This document shows, piece by piece, positions 8,243 to 17,313 of a DNA stretch of 64,000 bases (the stretch's first letter is position 1; the number at the start of each line of letters is the position of its first letter). Origin of the DNA: Methanobrevibacter millerae (GTDB taxonomy: Archaea; Methanobacteriota; Methanobacteria; Methanobacteriales; Methanobacteriaceae). A model generated the notes under the pieces. The model was not told where the DNA came from, did not search any database, and saw only the letters and a list, made by a program, of their open reading frames with translations. The stretch spans positions 62,001-126,000 of the forward strand of contig NZ_FMXB01000006.1 in assembly GCF_900103415.1 (NCBI RefSeq), in the 5' to 3' direction. Made by a program: the position numbers and the translations under genes.

Positions 8243-9033
8243 AAGCTTTTCAAAACTTCCATATCTTCTTTTATTTCATCTTCACTTGCCACACCAAAAG
8301 TTATCAAATCAACGAAATCCAGGTTGCTGAGGAAAGTGAATGCTTCCTTGGGAGTCTGAATGCCTACGCTGAAAATGCGACAGGCTATTATCCTTTTGTT
8401 CAAATCCAGTATTTTTTCTCTGAATTCCTCACGCTGAGCCTTTAAAAAAGAAGAAGTATCCATCATATAGGCAAAGCTGTTCAATGGAATCATGTAAAAG
8501 TCAAACAAGTCCATATCAATATTATCATTTAGCAAATCAGTTGTACGATAAGGATATGCCGTTACAATACCGGATAATGCTCCCGAATCGTTGATGTTTT
8601 CTAAAATTTTAGAAGTCAGGCTCCATTTATATGCGTCAGTTATGAATTCATCAACGAGCATGATTGGAGTGTCGTAGGCTGAAAACAGCTCTATATCGTC
8701 CTGCCAGTCAACGTCACAGGCCACTTCATAGTTTGGGTTCATGTAATCGACATCTGATTTACCGATAGTGGCTATTACCTTCATATCACAGCCGTTTTCA
8801 CAGGCCAAGTCGAATCCCTTAAGGAGATTTTCGTTATTGACAAGGTTGATTGCTTTTACACCACAGTCATAAGCTTTCAAAATAACGTCGGCAATCCTTT
8901 CGGGCTGCGAATATAAATCAAGCTGATATAATCTTGCCCGGTGACCGAAATATGGTTCGGCCATAAAGGGACCGTAACCCAAAACCGTCTCGGGAACTGA
9001 TTTTCCTTTAAAATTAAGATTTTCTAAAAAAAT
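8239..9033 (-). CDS. Aldo/keto reductase-like TIM-barrel protein (probable non-AUG start)
   Basis: The sequence has barrel-like segments (VILKAYDCGVKAINLVNN, KVIATIGK, IIACRIFSVGIQTPKEAF, VDLITFGVASEDEI). They recall aldo/keto reductase-type or related TIM barrels of methanogens, but I do not see a convincing catalytic Tyr/Lys pair, so enzymatic activity is uncertain. The first canonical start is TTG 8982, yet the frame stays open upstream and encodes FLENLNFKGKSVPETVLG, which looks like genuine N-terminus. No ATG/GTG/TTG exists there. ATT 9033 lies 6 nt after AAAGGCG and is proposed as the start (264 aa). It sits 17 nt downstream of a UPF0145 gene on the same strand. Confidence 0.65.
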   Translation of the reverse strand: MFLENLNFKGKSVPETVLGYGPFMAEPYFGHRARLYQLDLYSQPERIADVILKAYDCGVKAINLVNNENLLKGFDLACENGCDMKVIATIGKSDVDYMNPNYEVACDVDWQDDIELFSAYDTPIMLVDEFITDAYKWSLTSKILENINDSGALSGIVTAYPYRTTDLLNDNIDMDLFDFYMIPLNSFAYMMDTSSFLKAQREEFREKILDLNKRIIACRIFSVGIQTPKEAFTFLSNLDFVDLITFGVASEDEIKEDMEVLKSF

Positions 9034-9050
9034 ATTAATCGCCTTTAAAT

Positions 9051-9398
9051 CTATTCTCTTTCAACAACAACCGCAGTGCCGTAGACTAAAATCTCCTGCA
9101 TTACATCAGAGATTTCATTTGAATCAAACCTGATGGCAATAATGCCGTTAGCACCCAATTCTTTTGCATGATCGATTGCTCTTGCCATTGCTTCTTCCCT
9201 TGATTCTTCCATCATTGTGACATATTGAGTGATTTCACCGCCGAAAAGAGATTTTATGCCCGCACCGATTTGTCCACCGGCACCTCTGCTTCTTACGGTT
9301 AAACCCCATATGAATCCTTTTGTTTCGACAGTTCTGAATCCAGGAATTTCATTTGCACTTGATATTGGAAATTCTTCTACTGAAACCATAATTTTCAC
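9051..9398 (-). CDS. UPF0145 (YbjQ/DUF74) family protein
   Basis: This 115-residue protein matches the YbjQ/UPF0145 family of small beta/alpha proteins that form pentamers and are often called heavy-metal-binding, though their role is unknown. Diagnostic segments are VETKGFIWGLTVRSRGAGG, the FGGEITQYVTMMEESREEA region, and GANGIIAIRFDSNEI. The ATG at 9398 is preceded by AAAAGGTG on the coding strand. It is followed closely by the aldo/keto-like gene and is divergent from serA across about 100 nt of AT-rich promoter DNA. Confidence 0.92.
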   Translation of the reverse strand: MKIMVSVEEFPISSANEIPGFRTVETKGFIWGLTVRSRGAGGQIGAGIKSLFGGEITQYVTMMEESREEAMARAIDHAKELGANGIIAIRFDSNEISDVMQEILVYGTAVVVERE

Positions 9399-9499
9399 CT
9401 TTTTTATATGTTATAATTATAGTTTTAAATACAAGGAACTATATATATTTAATTAATATTTATGATAGATATTTTAAAAATTAAAGATATGGTGAAATA

Positions 9500-11074
9500 A
9501 TGAAAGTACTCGTTGCAGATGCAATAAATGAGAAAGGAATAGAAAATTTAAAGGAAGTAGCTGAAGTTACTGTCGATACCAGCATTACTCCCGAAGAATT
9601 GATTAATACAATCCATGAATATCATGGAATTATCGTGAGAAGCAGGACAAAAGTAACTAAAGAAGTTATTGATAAAGCGGACAATTTAAAAATAATCGCA
9701 AGAGCAGGCGTCGGTGTAGACAACATCGATTTGGATGCCGCTACCGAAAAGGGAATCATGGTCGTCAATTCACCTGAATCAACTTCCATTACCGTAGCGG
9801 AACACACCATGGGATTATTATTAAGCATGGCGCGTAAATTGTCAATTGCCGATAAATCCGTAAAGGAAGGAAACTGGGAAAAGAAAAAATTCATGGGTGT
9901 TGAACTCAGAAACAAGACTCTCGGTGTAATCGGAATGGGTAGAATCGGTTCCCAGGTAGTCAACAGATGCAAATCATTTGAAATGGATGCCGTAGCATAC
10001 GATCCGTACCTTCCGGAAGAAGTGGCTACCCAAATGGGAGTTGAACTAACCGATTTAGAAACTGTTCTCAAAAAGGCAGACTTCATCACAATCCACGTTC
10101 CGTTAACTCCAGAAACCAAACATTTAATCTCATATGATGAATTTGAAACCATGAAAGATACAGTATTCATTACAAACTGTGCCCGTGGTGGAATCATTGA
10201 TGAAGAAGCATTATATGACGCTTTGAAAAACGACAAAATCGGCGGAGCCGCATTGGACGTATATGAAGAAGAGCCACCTGCAAAAGATTCAAAATTATTC
10301 GAACTTGACAATATCGTATTAACTCCACACATTGCAGCTTCAACCAAAGAAGCACAAAGGGATGCTGCAATTATCGTGGCGGATGAAATCATTGATTTAT
10401 TCAAAGGCGGAACACCTAAAAACGTTTTAAACATGCCAAGAATCGACAACAATACTTATCAGGAATTGTCCCCGTACTTTGAAATCTGTGAAAAATTAGG
10501 AAGTTTCATTTCACAGGCCGTAAACGGCAAAATCAAAGATTTGGAAATCGTTTACAGCGGTGAACTTGCAAAAATCGACAATCTTGAAATATTGACAAGA
10601 ACCGTTATTCAGGGTGCCGTCAATCCGTTCTTAAGCTCACCTGTAAATGCAGTTAATGCCGCACTTGTCGCTAAAGACCGTGGAATCAACATAACCGAAG
10701 GAAGAAAAACCAACGCCAAAGGTTATGAGTCATTAATCAGAGTAAAAGCAAAAAGCAATGATGACGAGTTCTCCGCTGAAGGAACAACCCTCCACGAAGC
10801 AAGAATATTAAAAGTTAACGACTATTGGGTAGACGTCATTCCTGAAGGACACATGTTCATTGCAAAATATGAAGACGTTCCGGGCAGTATCGGTGCAATC
10901 GGCACCAAACTCGGTGAATACGGCGTTAACATCGGAATCATGCAAGTCGGAAGGGATGAAAAAGGTGGAAGAGCTATCATGATTTTAACCTTGGACAAAG
11001 AAATCCCAACTGATGTAATCAAAGAAATCCAAGCTTTAAACAATGTCTACGAAGCTATCGGATTAGAATTATAA
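9500..11074 (+). CDS. serA: D-3-phosphoglycerate dehydrogenase
   Basis: SerA oxidises 3-phosphoglycerate to 3-phosphohydroxypyruvate with NAD, the first step of serine synthesis. It is the long type (524 aa). It has a substrate-binding/NAD core ([38 protein letters not shown], and TPHIAAST with the catalytic histidine), an intervening domain (about 315-450) and a C-terminal ACT domain ([19 protein letters not shown]) that usually gives serine feedback. The start ATG has GGTGA 5 nt upstream, and a TATA-like run (actatatatat) lies further upstream. It is monocistronic, with a clear hairpin/T-run terminator. Confidence 0.97.
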   Translation: MKVLVADAINEKGIENLKEVAEVTVDTSITPEELINTIHEYHGIIVRSRTKVTKEVIDKADNLKIIARAGVGVDNIDLDAATEKGIMVVNSPESTSITVAEHTMGLLLSMARKLSIADKSVKEGNWEKKKFMGVELRNKTLGVIGMGRIGSQVVNRCKSFEMDAVAYDPYLPEEVATQMGVELTDLETVLKKADFITIHVPLTPETKHLISYDEFETMKDTVFITNCARGGIIDEEALYDALKNDKIGGAALDVYEEEPPAKDSKLFELDNIVLTPHIAASTKEAQRDAAIIVADEIIDLFKGGTPKNVLNMPRIDNNTYQELSPYFEICEKLGSFISQAVNGKIKDLEIVYSGELAKIDNLEILTRTVIQGAVNPFLSSPVNAVNAALVAKDRGINITEGRKTNAKGYESLIRVKAKSNDDEFSAEGTTLHEARILKVNDYWVDVIPEGHMFIAKYEDVPGSIGAIGTKLGEYGVNIGIMQVGRDEKGGRAIMILTLDKEIPTDVIKEIQALNNVYEAIGLEL

Positions 11075-11112
11075 AAAACAATTTCACCATATTGTTTTTT
11101 ATTTTTTCATTT
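11073..11112 (+). terminator. serA terminator
   Basis: Perfect 10-bp arms (AAAAAACAAT at 11073-11082 and ATTGTTTTTT at 11091-11100) enclose an 8-nt loop and run into further T-tracts. The hairpin starts at the serA stop codon. Confidence 0.75.
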
Positions 11113-11133
11113 TTTTATAACCATCAAAAAAAG

Positions 11134-11832
11134 CTATTTTCTGTGAATCTTTTTTATATTACCGTTTTCGTCCAGCTCTATTTTTAATACACTGCCTTTG
11201 GAAAGTATAATCGGCTCCTGAGATGTATTTGAGATAATCTTAATGGCATCTTGCTGTCTTTGACGCATTTCATATTCCTCATAGGCTGTGTTCGGGGTGT
11301 CATCGAAGTTTGCATCCTCATCAAAAAAGCCAGGCTTTATAACTTCACCTTCCTTTAAAACATCGCTTTCGTCAAAGAAATCATCTTCCTCATAATCAAA
11401 CATGTCGCTGTAATCACCTACAGTGTATTTGCACGGATTGCCGTATTTGTCATATGCCTTGAAGGTTTCATAGCTATATGGCAGGCACACTATCATGTGA
11501 AAAACGCCGTATTTGGAAAATGTCTTCAAATCGGCACCGGAAGGCTGTGCGCTCGGTCCGGGATGTGAGTGAACGGATCCCCAATATTTGATGGTTGGAG
11601 GAAACAAGTCCGTTCGAAGAACAGCACCTGTAGTGCCCGTTTCGCCGGGAATGAATATGAGACTGGTTAAATAAAGCTTTTTATCCTTGATTTCACCATC
11701 AAAAAATGCCAGAAATTCATTCGGATAAGATTTTTTTGCAAAATAGATGACTGCATTTAAAACCTCTTCATCCACGCAAACCTCTTCGTACTCCTCTTCG
11801 TCACTGCTGAATATTCTTGATAAAAAACTCAT
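11134..11832 (-). CDS. JAMM/MPN+ metalloprotease-like protein
   Basis: The protein carries a complete JAMM zinc site: E39 in NEFLAFF, then HSHP (H88, H90) with S98 and D101, the E-HxHx10D pattern. Archaeal JAMM proteins cleave isopeptide-linked ubiquitin-like SAMP modifiers or process SAMPs for sulfur transfer; which applies here is inference. The core is residues 18-140. It is followed by an acidic, low-complexity linker (FDYEEDDFFDESD) and a basic C-terminal tail, together longer (232 aa) than a minimal JAMM protein. Its ATG overlaps the thg1 stop codon (ATGA), so it is translated from the nadX-thg1 transcript. Confidence 0.88.
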   Translation of the reverse strand: MSFLSRIFSSDEEEYEEVCVDEEVLNAVIYFAKKSYPNEFLAFFDGEIKDKKLYLTSLIFIPGETGTTGAVLRTDLFPPTIKYWGSVHSHPGPSAQPSGADLKTFSKYGVFHMIVCLPYSYETFKAYDKYGNPCKYTVGDYSDMFDYEEDDFFDESDVLKEGEVIKPGFFDEDANFDDTPNTAYEEYEMRQRQQDAIKIISNTSQEPIILSKGSVLKIELDENGNIKKIHRK

Positions 11833-12542
11833 AATAAACCTCCGAAAAACTTTTTTGAAAAAATTGGAAGCTCACAGTCCACATGAATGTAGCTGCGATA
11901 GGAAACCTGTTCCTTTGATTCCTTTTTATTGAAGCCAACAACTTTTTTGTTTTTTCTGTAAACACCTATTCCGCGCTTTTTCCACGTTTCAACGTCATTA
12001 AGGTTAATTCCGTTTTGGAATAACATTTCATGAATATCGGACAGGTTCAATCCGTTAATCTTTTCATTAGCTATGTCTGATGAATATTTGGACTTTAAAA
12101 AATGTATTCCATAGCCGTTTATGCAGTTTCTCCATGCTTCATCCTGTCTCCACTTGAAGTAATCATAAACATCATCGTCATTGATTGGAATTATTCTTGA
12201 ATCAAAGGCAACGGGCTTTGGAAATTCACGATTATAGTTAATTGTAAATGATGATGAGGTAAAACTGGCCATTACTGAGTTGATCTTTTCAATTCGTCCG
12301 TTAAATGGTATCTTGTCTAAAAGGATGCTGATTTCATCTGAAAATGTATAAATGAAGATTGGAGAAAACTCTTCAAACAAATCCCTGCAGACATTAACGA
12401 TTACCTTATAAAAATTATCGTCATAGGGCTTTGTAAGCCCCATGCTTCGGGCAAATGAATGGAAACTCCTTCCGTCCAATCTGACAATGATTTTAGAGTT
12501 AACAGGAACCCTCAAATCAGAATAAACTTCATATTCTTTCAT
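11829..12542 (-). CDS. thg1: tRNA(His) guanylyltransferase, archaeal Thg1 type
   Basis: Thg1-family enzymes add nucleotides in the 3'-5' direction. Archaeal members can repair or complete the 5' end of tRNA-His with a template-dependent G-1. Visible motifs are RLDGRSFHSF (D23) and YTFSDEIS (D69, E70), which supply the two-metal carboxylates, followed by INSVMASFTSS in the palm. Length (237 aa) is normal. ATG 12542 abuts the nadX stop, and the gene overlaps the JAMM gene by 4 nt, making a three-gene leftward operon. Confidence 0.94.
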   Translation of the reverse strand: MKEYEVYSDLRVPVNSKIIVRLDGRSFHSFARSMGLTKPYDDNFYKVIVNVCRDLFEEFSPIFIYTFSDEISILLDKIPFNGRIEKINSVMASFTSSSFTINYNREFPKPVAFDSRIIPINDDDVYDYFKWRQDEAWRNCINGYGIHFLKSKYSSDIANEKINGLNLSDIHEMLFQNGINLNDVETWKKRGIGVYRKNKKVVGFNKKESKEQVSYRSYIHVDCELPIFSKKFFGGLL

Positions 12543-13307
12543 TTATAATCCTACAGTTATTGTGTCATTGAAACTTTTAAGCAATTTTATTGCAGAAATT
12601 GCAGCCAGCATACTGGTTTTCGGATTTGCGGCGCAAGGATGATTCATTGTGGTTGTCTTGAACTCGCCGAAGTCTCCTCTTGCAGTAATTTCGTGAACAT
12701 TGCGGTCGACTTTAGGATCGACGATGATTTTAACATCAATATCGCGAGAACAGGCAAGACTGATAGTTGCGGCCACATTAATGTTTAACGGGAATTCCTT
12801 AACGGCCTGAGAAGCTTTTCCTTCAAATAAAACTTCTTCAGTATCTATATCTTTTCCTAATGATCTAGGGGATTTGCGGGTAACAAGAGTTATTTCCTTT
12901 AGACCAAAGTCTGCAACGGCCTTAATGCCGTCCAAACCTACAATGGCGCCTGAAGGCAGGTGAATGTGGGCATTGTTTTCACGGGCCAAATTTTCCATTT
13001 CAACGTAAAAGTCACGATCCATGAATGCACCGATGCTCATTACAATCATGTCAATTCCCTTTTCTAAAATGACAGGAGCCAATGATTTTACTGAAGCCGG
13101 TGAAGCGCATTCAACGACCAAATCAACATCATTCAGCATGTCATCAAGGTCAATTACGGCTACGCCACCAGCAAAAGATGCTAAGTTTTCAGCCCTTTCA
13201 ATATCCTTATCGAAAAAGTATTTAATTTTAATTCCATTATTTTCAGGAACTATTCTGCTTGCAATAATGTTAGCGATAGCTCCGCATCCTATAATTCCTA
13301 CATTCAT
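12543..13307 (-). CDS. nadX: L-aspartate dehydrogenase
   Basis: NadX oxidises L-aspartate to iminoaspartate with NAD(P), feeding quinolinate synthase in de novo NAD synthesis. The N-terminal nucleotide-binding motif is NVGIIGCGAIANI. The middle holds LPSGAIVGLDGIKA, and the active-site histidine is in TMNHPCAANPKTS near the C-terminus. I start it at ATG 13307 rather than the upstream in-frame codon at 13316, because the dinucleotide motif should lie near the N-terminus. The partner genes nadC and nadA lie 23-26 kb away in this window. It is first in an operon with thg1 and the JAMM gene. Confidence 0.93.
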   Translation of the reverse strand: MNVGIIGCGAIANIIASRIVPENNGIKIKYFFDKDIERAENLASFAGGVAVIDLDDMLNDVDLVVECASPASVKSLAPVILEKGIDMIVMSIGAFMDRDFYVEMENLARENNAHIHLPSGAIVGLDGIKAVADFGLKEITLVTRKSPRSLGKDIDTEEVLFEGKASQAVKEFPLNINVAATISLACSRDIDVKIIVDPKVDRNVHEITARGDFGEFKTTTMNHPCAANPKTSMLAAISAIKLLKSFNDTITVGL

Positions 13308-13335
13308 TAAAATCACATTAAAAAAATATTGAATA

Positions 13336-13373
13336 ATAAAAAAATAGTTGAAAGATTAAATTTAAATCTTTCA
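13336..13373 (-). terminator. Terminator of PRC-barrel gene
   Basis: The arms TGAAAGATT (13349-13357) and AATCTTTCA (13365-13373) are a perfect 9-bp inverted repeat. On the minus strand they are followed by ACTATTTTTTTATT. The structure begins at the PRC-barrel stop codon and lies just upstream of nadX, so it should separate the two transcripts. Confidence 0.65.
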
Positions 13374-13784
13374 GTCAAAATTAGGTTTGTTTTCAAATTG
13401 TGGTTGAGTTTCAGGTATTTGAGATTGTTGAGGAGCTTGGCGTGGAGCAACAACTTCAGGAGCTGGAGGTTCAGGGTTGACTTTTTTAATATCCCTTGGG
13501 TTGATTAACATAATGTCCGCAATAGCCTGTACCTTATCAAAGTCAACAGTCAATAAATCATTTTTGTAAGCTCTTGTACCAATATTTTCTTCAGGAACTC
13601 CTTGGAAAGCACCTTTAATGTTATCTAAAAGCCCAACTTGTTTTCTTTCAGGCTCAACAGCTCTTACTTGTAATTTTGAAATAGTTCCTAATCTTATATT
13701 TAAAACGATGTCTTCAACTTGACCGACATAATGTCCTGTGTTTGTGTATATACTTAAATTACGTAAATTTGAAACTTCTACCAT
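13371..13784 (-). CDS. PRC-barrel domain protein
   Basis: The 137-residue protein starts at ATG 13784, which has GGTG 5 nt upstream. A longer reading frame runs upstream but encodes implausible AT-rich hydrophobic sequence. Residues 1-80 form a PRC barrel (VEVSNLRNLSIYTNTGHYVG, then VEDIVLNIRLGTISKLQV), a small beta-barrel found in ribosome-maturation RimM and in archaeal proteins of unknown role. Residues 100-137 are a Pro/Gln-rich tail that is probably disordered. It appears monocistronic, with its own terminator. Its partner, which could be RNA or protein, is unknown. Confidence 0.88.
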   Translation of the reverse strand: MVEVSNLRNLSIYTNTGHYVGQVEDIVLNIRLGTISKLQVRAVEPERKQVGLLDNIKGAFQGVPEENIGTRAYKNDLLTVDFDKVQAIADIMLINPRDIKKVNPEPPAPEVVAPRQAPQQSQIPETQPQFENKPNFD

Positions 13785-13990
13785 TTTAACACCACAAAGT
13801 AGTTTAACTAAATAATATGTATAATTGTATATTATTTGTTTATATAAATAGTTTGTGATTAATAACATTATTTTTAATTGAAAATAGCTAAAATAGAAAA
13901 ATTTAGGCAAAAAAGTAATAATTAATAAAAAATTACTTAATAAACTTTGAGCAAAAATTATAGTAAGCATATTGAAAAGGAGATTAAAAA

Positions 13991-14713
13991 TTGTGGGATA
14001 CAACTAAAGATTATAGAATTTTAGTAGCGAATAAGGCAAGAGAAAACTATTTGAATCTGATTCCAACCGCCTCATTCAGGGGAAACTGGAACAAAAAACT
14101 TGCAATTGAAACAGGAAAACAAATGAACAGTGATTTTCAATCATTACTCTATTGCTATCTTGAAGGAGACGATCTTGTTAACTCACCTGACGTTGCCAGC
14201 CTAACCGAGAAAGCCGAAACGATTGTTGAATGCCTGGGCGGTGAAGGATGGACCAAAAGCTTCCTAAATGCAGCACCTAAAGAAGACCGTGAAAAAACCA
14301 CCGAAAACATTGCTAAAGTGAGATTTTTCATTGATACTGTTTTGGGCCTTAAAGACCGTCTGGCACTAGGTCCCATCAATGACCCCATTATTGGAATTGA
14401 CATCAGGGTTGGGGAAATAATGAGCGTTACAAAACACCCTAAAGCCGATTCATTAATGATTTGTAACGTTAACCTTGGCAAACGTGCAATAACCGTCGTT
14501 ACCAATGATTTAAACGTTAAAGAAGGCTATCATGTTGGAGTTTCACTGCTGCCTCCGCAGACATTCATGGATACCGTCAGCGAAGGAATGTTTTTGGGAA
14601 TGGGCGGAAGCATTTTAAAGGAAGTTGACGGGGAGCTTGGACAGATGCCAAAGGGAATTCCTATGGAATCCTTAAATGAAACCCGTAATTTAGTTGAAGC
14701 TTACCTCGAATAA
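13991..14713 (+). CDS. Protein with C-terminal tRNA-binding (EMAP-II/MetRS-beta-like) domain
   Basis: The last 110 residues (GIDIRVGEIMSVTKHPKADS through GMFLGMGGSI and MPKGIP) match the OB-fold tRNA-binding domain shared by MetRS-beta, Arc1p and Trbp111. The first 125 residues are helical, archaeal-specific and unfamiliar to me (DYRILVANKARENYLNLIPT). Translation starts at TTG 13991, preceded 8 nt upstream by a strong AGGAGAT. It may deliver tRNA to a synthetase or modification enzyme; the partner is unknown. It converges with the aldehyde dehydrogenase gene 4 nt away. Confidence 0.85.
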   Translation: MWDTTKDYRILVANKARENYLNLIPTASFRGNWNKKLAIETGKQMNSDFQSLLYCYLEGDDLVNSPDVASLTEKAETIVECLGGEGWTKSFLNAAPKEDREKTTENIAKVRFFIDTVLGLKDRLALGPINDPIIGIDIRVGEIMSVTKHPKADSLMICNVNLGKRAITVVTNDLNVKEGYHVGVSLLPPQTFMDTVSEGMFLGMGGSILKEVDGELGQMPKGIPMESLNETRNLVEAYLE

Positions 14714-14717
14714 GCTT

Positions 14718-16133
14718 CTAACTTCTCAAATTCAATCCTATTAATTTTGTTCGAGTCATTTCTTCAACTGCATATTTTATTCCTTCTTTTCCGCAGCCAC
14801 TGTTTTTAAATCCGCCGAATGGCATGTTGTCGGTTCTGAATGTTGACTGTTTATTGATAAATACCGTTCCGGATTCTATTTCATTAGCGCATCTTAATGC
14901 ATTTCTATAGTTTTGCGTAAACACTCCTGATTGAAGACCGTATTCTGTTGCATTGGCTATCTGAATGGCTTCTTCAACTGTTTTAACTTTAATTAATGGA
15001 GCTACAGGACCGAAAGTTTCATTAACAACCAGATCCATTTCCGGTGTGACATTATCAATGACTGTCGCTTCATAGAATGCATTATCCCTTTTTCCACCAA
15101 TTAATATCTCTGCACCACCCTTAACTGCATTGTTAACTGTTTCTTCAACTTGTTTAGCTGCCTTTTCGCTGATTAACGTTCCAAGCTGCGTTGTTTTATC
15201 CATCGGATCGCCCATTTTGATTTTGGACGTTTCCTCAACAAGTTTATTTTTAAATTCCTCATATATGCCTTCCTGTACAATGATTCTCTTGACACCCATG
15301 CATACCTGACCCGCATTTAGATAAGCGCCGTTGATTACTCCCTTAACGGCCGCATCAACATCCGCATCATCCAAAACAATTAAAGGGTCATTTCCACCGA
15401 GTTCCAGCGTTACCTTTTTCATTCCTGCCCTTTGGGAAATTACAAGACCTGTCGTTACGCTTCCGGTAAAAGTTATCTTATCGATTTTTTCGGATGCAAC
15501 TAAAGCATCACCGACTTCTGAGCCATATCCCGTTATCGTATTGATTACACCTGCTGGGAACTCCTCATTTACCAGTTCTGCAAATTTCATTACTGTTAAC
15601 GGTGCGTCAGTCGGAGGCTTAATGATGACCGTGTTTTTGGCAGCGATTGCAGGCGCAATCTTGTGAATGGTTAGGTTTAAAGGATAATTGAATGGAGTTA
15701 TTGCTGCCACGACACCTAAAGGGAGTTTCTGCGTAAAGGCAAAAAAGCCCTTTCCGTTCAAACCGGCATCCAATGGTACACTTTCACCATAAATTCTTTT
15801 AGCTTCCTCCGCTGCAAGCTTTAATGTTTCTATTGACCGGTCCAACTCAACATAAGATTCACTGATTGGCTTTCCAATCTCTTTCGTCAATAGCAGGGCA
15901 AAATCCTCACGGTTTTCCTTTAACTTTTCAACTACATTAAAAAGTTTGTTGGATATTTTAAAAGCAGACATTTCCTGCAGTGACGCTTTTGCATTATTTG
16001 CAGCTTCAATTGCATTATCAACATTATTCAAATGAGAAATAGGCACTGTATCAATTACTTCACCAGTATAGGGGTTTATGACATCACTTGTGTCCATATC
16101 GCTTACGTGTTCACCGTTAATCAACATTTCCAT
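14718..16133 (-). CDS. Lactaldehyde/aldehyde dehydrogenase (CofA-like)
   Basis: This is an NAD(P)-dependent aldehyde dehydrogenase of 471 aa with ITPFNYPLNLTIHK, TFTGSVTTG, catalytic E244 in LELGGNDP, catalytic C278 in NAGQVCMG, and NETFGPVAPL. In methanogens the closest characterised relative is lactaldehyde dehydrogenase CofA (MJ1411), which supplies lactate for coenzyme F420. Related enzymes act on glyceraldehyde-3-phosphate or succinate semialdehyde, so the substrate is inferred from the lineage only. ATG 16133 has AAGGTGAT just upstream. It is divergent from the TMEM175-like pair. Confidence 0.85.
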   Translation of the reverse strand: MEMLINGEHVSDMDTSDVINPYTGEVIDTVPISHLNNVDNAIEAANNAKASLQEMSAFKISNKLFNVVEKLKENREDFALLLTKEIGKPISESYVELDRSIETLKLAAEEAKRIYGESVPLDAGLNGKGFFAFTQKLPLGVVAAITPFNYPLNLTIHKIAPAIAAKNTVIIKPPTDAPLTVMKFAELVNEEFPAGVINTITGYGSEVGDALVASEKIDKITFTGSVTTGLVISQRAGMKKVTLELGGNDPLIVLDDADVDAAVKGVINGAYLNAGQVCMGVKRIIVQEGIYEEFKNKLVEETSKIKMGDPMDKTTQLGTLISEKAAKQVEETVNNAVKGGAEILIGGKRDNAFYEATVIDNVTPEMDLVVNETFGPVAPLIKVKTVEEAIQIANATEYGLQSGVFTQNYRNALRCANEIESGTVFINKQSTFRTDNMPFGGFKNSGCGKEGIKYAVEEMTRTKLIGLNLRS

Positions 16134-16184
16134 CTTATCACCTTATTTAATTATTTATATTGCTTTTAATAAAAATATTCATAC

Positions 16185-16757
16185 ATGCAAACAAACAGAT
16201 TTGAAACCTTTCTTGATGCGATACTTGCAATTGTAATAACAGTATTAATTTTAAAGATATCCCAGCCTGCAGAGCCCACCTTATCTGCCGTTTGGGATAT
16301 GAGAGTTTCTTATCTGGCTTATTTTATCAGTTTTCTAATAATTTTCAACGTTTGGTACAATAACCATAACCTATTCCAGAAAATAGATGAAATTGACAAT
16401 ACAGTGGTTTGGATATGTGGAGCCATGACCTTTTTTATTTCACTGATTCCCTATTTTACGATGTGGATTGCAAGAAACGTCTATTCAATTCCTGCCGAGA
16501 CAATGTTTGGACTGATATTCGTAATCACCAATATCCTGCATATCCTATCAATCAAGGCAGTGCACAGAAGCAATCCATATAATGAATACCTCGAAGAATG
16601 CGACTGCAGTTTAATATGGCAAATATTACCAATAATAATCATTTTAATCGGATTTGTTCTAACCTATACGATTTATGTTCCCGGAATATACTTTTCATGT
16701 TTGATAGCTATTATAATATGGATATTCATCGGATGGAGGATTACCCATGGAAACTGA
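16185..16757 (+). CDS. TMEM175-like (DUF1211) membrane protein, copy 1
   Basis: The 190-residue protein begins RFETFLDAILAIVITVLILK, the prokaryotic TMEM175/DUF1211 pattern in which the first helix lines a potassium-permeable pore. About five to six further hydrophobic segments follow. There is no ribosome site; a TATA-like TTATTTATAT at 16151-16160 lies 25-30 nt upstream of the ATG, so the mRNA may be leaderless. Its end overlaps the start of a second copy by 11 nt. Channel activity is inferred from family membership. Confidence 0.85.
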   Translation: MQTNRFETFLDAILAIVITVLILKISQPAEPTLSAVWDMRVSYLAYFISFLIIFNVWYNNHNLFQKIDEIDNTVVWICGAMTFFISLIPYFTMWIARNVYSIPAETMFGLIFVITNILHILSIKAVHRSNPYNEYLEECDCSLIWQILPIIIILIGFVLTYTIYVPGIYFSCLIAIIIWIFIGWRITHGN

Positions 16758-17313
16758 AAGATTTGAAGCATTAATTGATGCTATTTTAGCAATAATATTA
16801 ACTATTATCGTTTTGGAAATTCCAATGGCTGAATTCGGAACATGGCAATCATTATGGGAAGTGCGCATGGACTTCATCATTTATGCTTTAAGCTTTTTAG
16901 TTATCTTTAATTTTTGGAATTACAACAATAACTTATTCAGCATTGTAAATAAGGTTGATGACAAGATTATCTGGTCAATGGGACTTTCATTATTCATATT
17001 GTCATTTCTTCCCTATTTGACAATATTCGTTGCCGAAAACTTTTATTCATTTGTTGCTCATGCGTTTTATGGCTTGGACTTTTTATTAACAGCAATCATA
17101 TCCATATTAATTGCTCATGCCCTTAAAAATTCAGATAAAGGAAATATTGCTCTTCAGGTAGCCCTAAGAAGCAATAAACCTATATACTCAACGATAATAT
17201 TAATGGCAATAGGCTACATTATCGGTTATTTCTTCTACCCACCTGCAATCTCCATATGCTGTCTGATTTCAATTCCTGTTCTCTGGATTGTTTCAAAAAT
17301 ACAGTTCATGTAA
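16747..17313 (+). CDS. TMEM175-like (DUF1211) membrane protein, copy 2
   Basis: The 188-residue protein has the same N-terminal signature as its upstream neighbour (RFEALIDAILAIILTIIVLE) and about six membrane segments. The two sequences align over their whole length but are clearly diverged, so this is an old duplication. Translational overlap with copy 1 suggests fixed co-expression, and a heteromeric channel is possible. It converges with the pilin gene and overlaps its stop by a few bases. Confidence 0.85.
   Translation: METERFEALIDAILAIILTIIVLEIPMAEFGTWQSLWEVRMDFIIYALSFLVIFNFWNYNNNLFSIVNKVDDKIIWSMGLSLFILSFLPYLTIFVAENFYSFVAHAFYGLDFLLTAIISILIAHALKNSDKGNIALQVALRSNKPIYSTIILMAIGYIIGYFFYPPAISICCLISIPVLWIVSKIQFM

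Noticed and set aside
9622-10452. Long minus-strand frame opposite serA
   Set aside because: It is a shadow of serA; the residue composition is serine-rich and has no domain resemblance.
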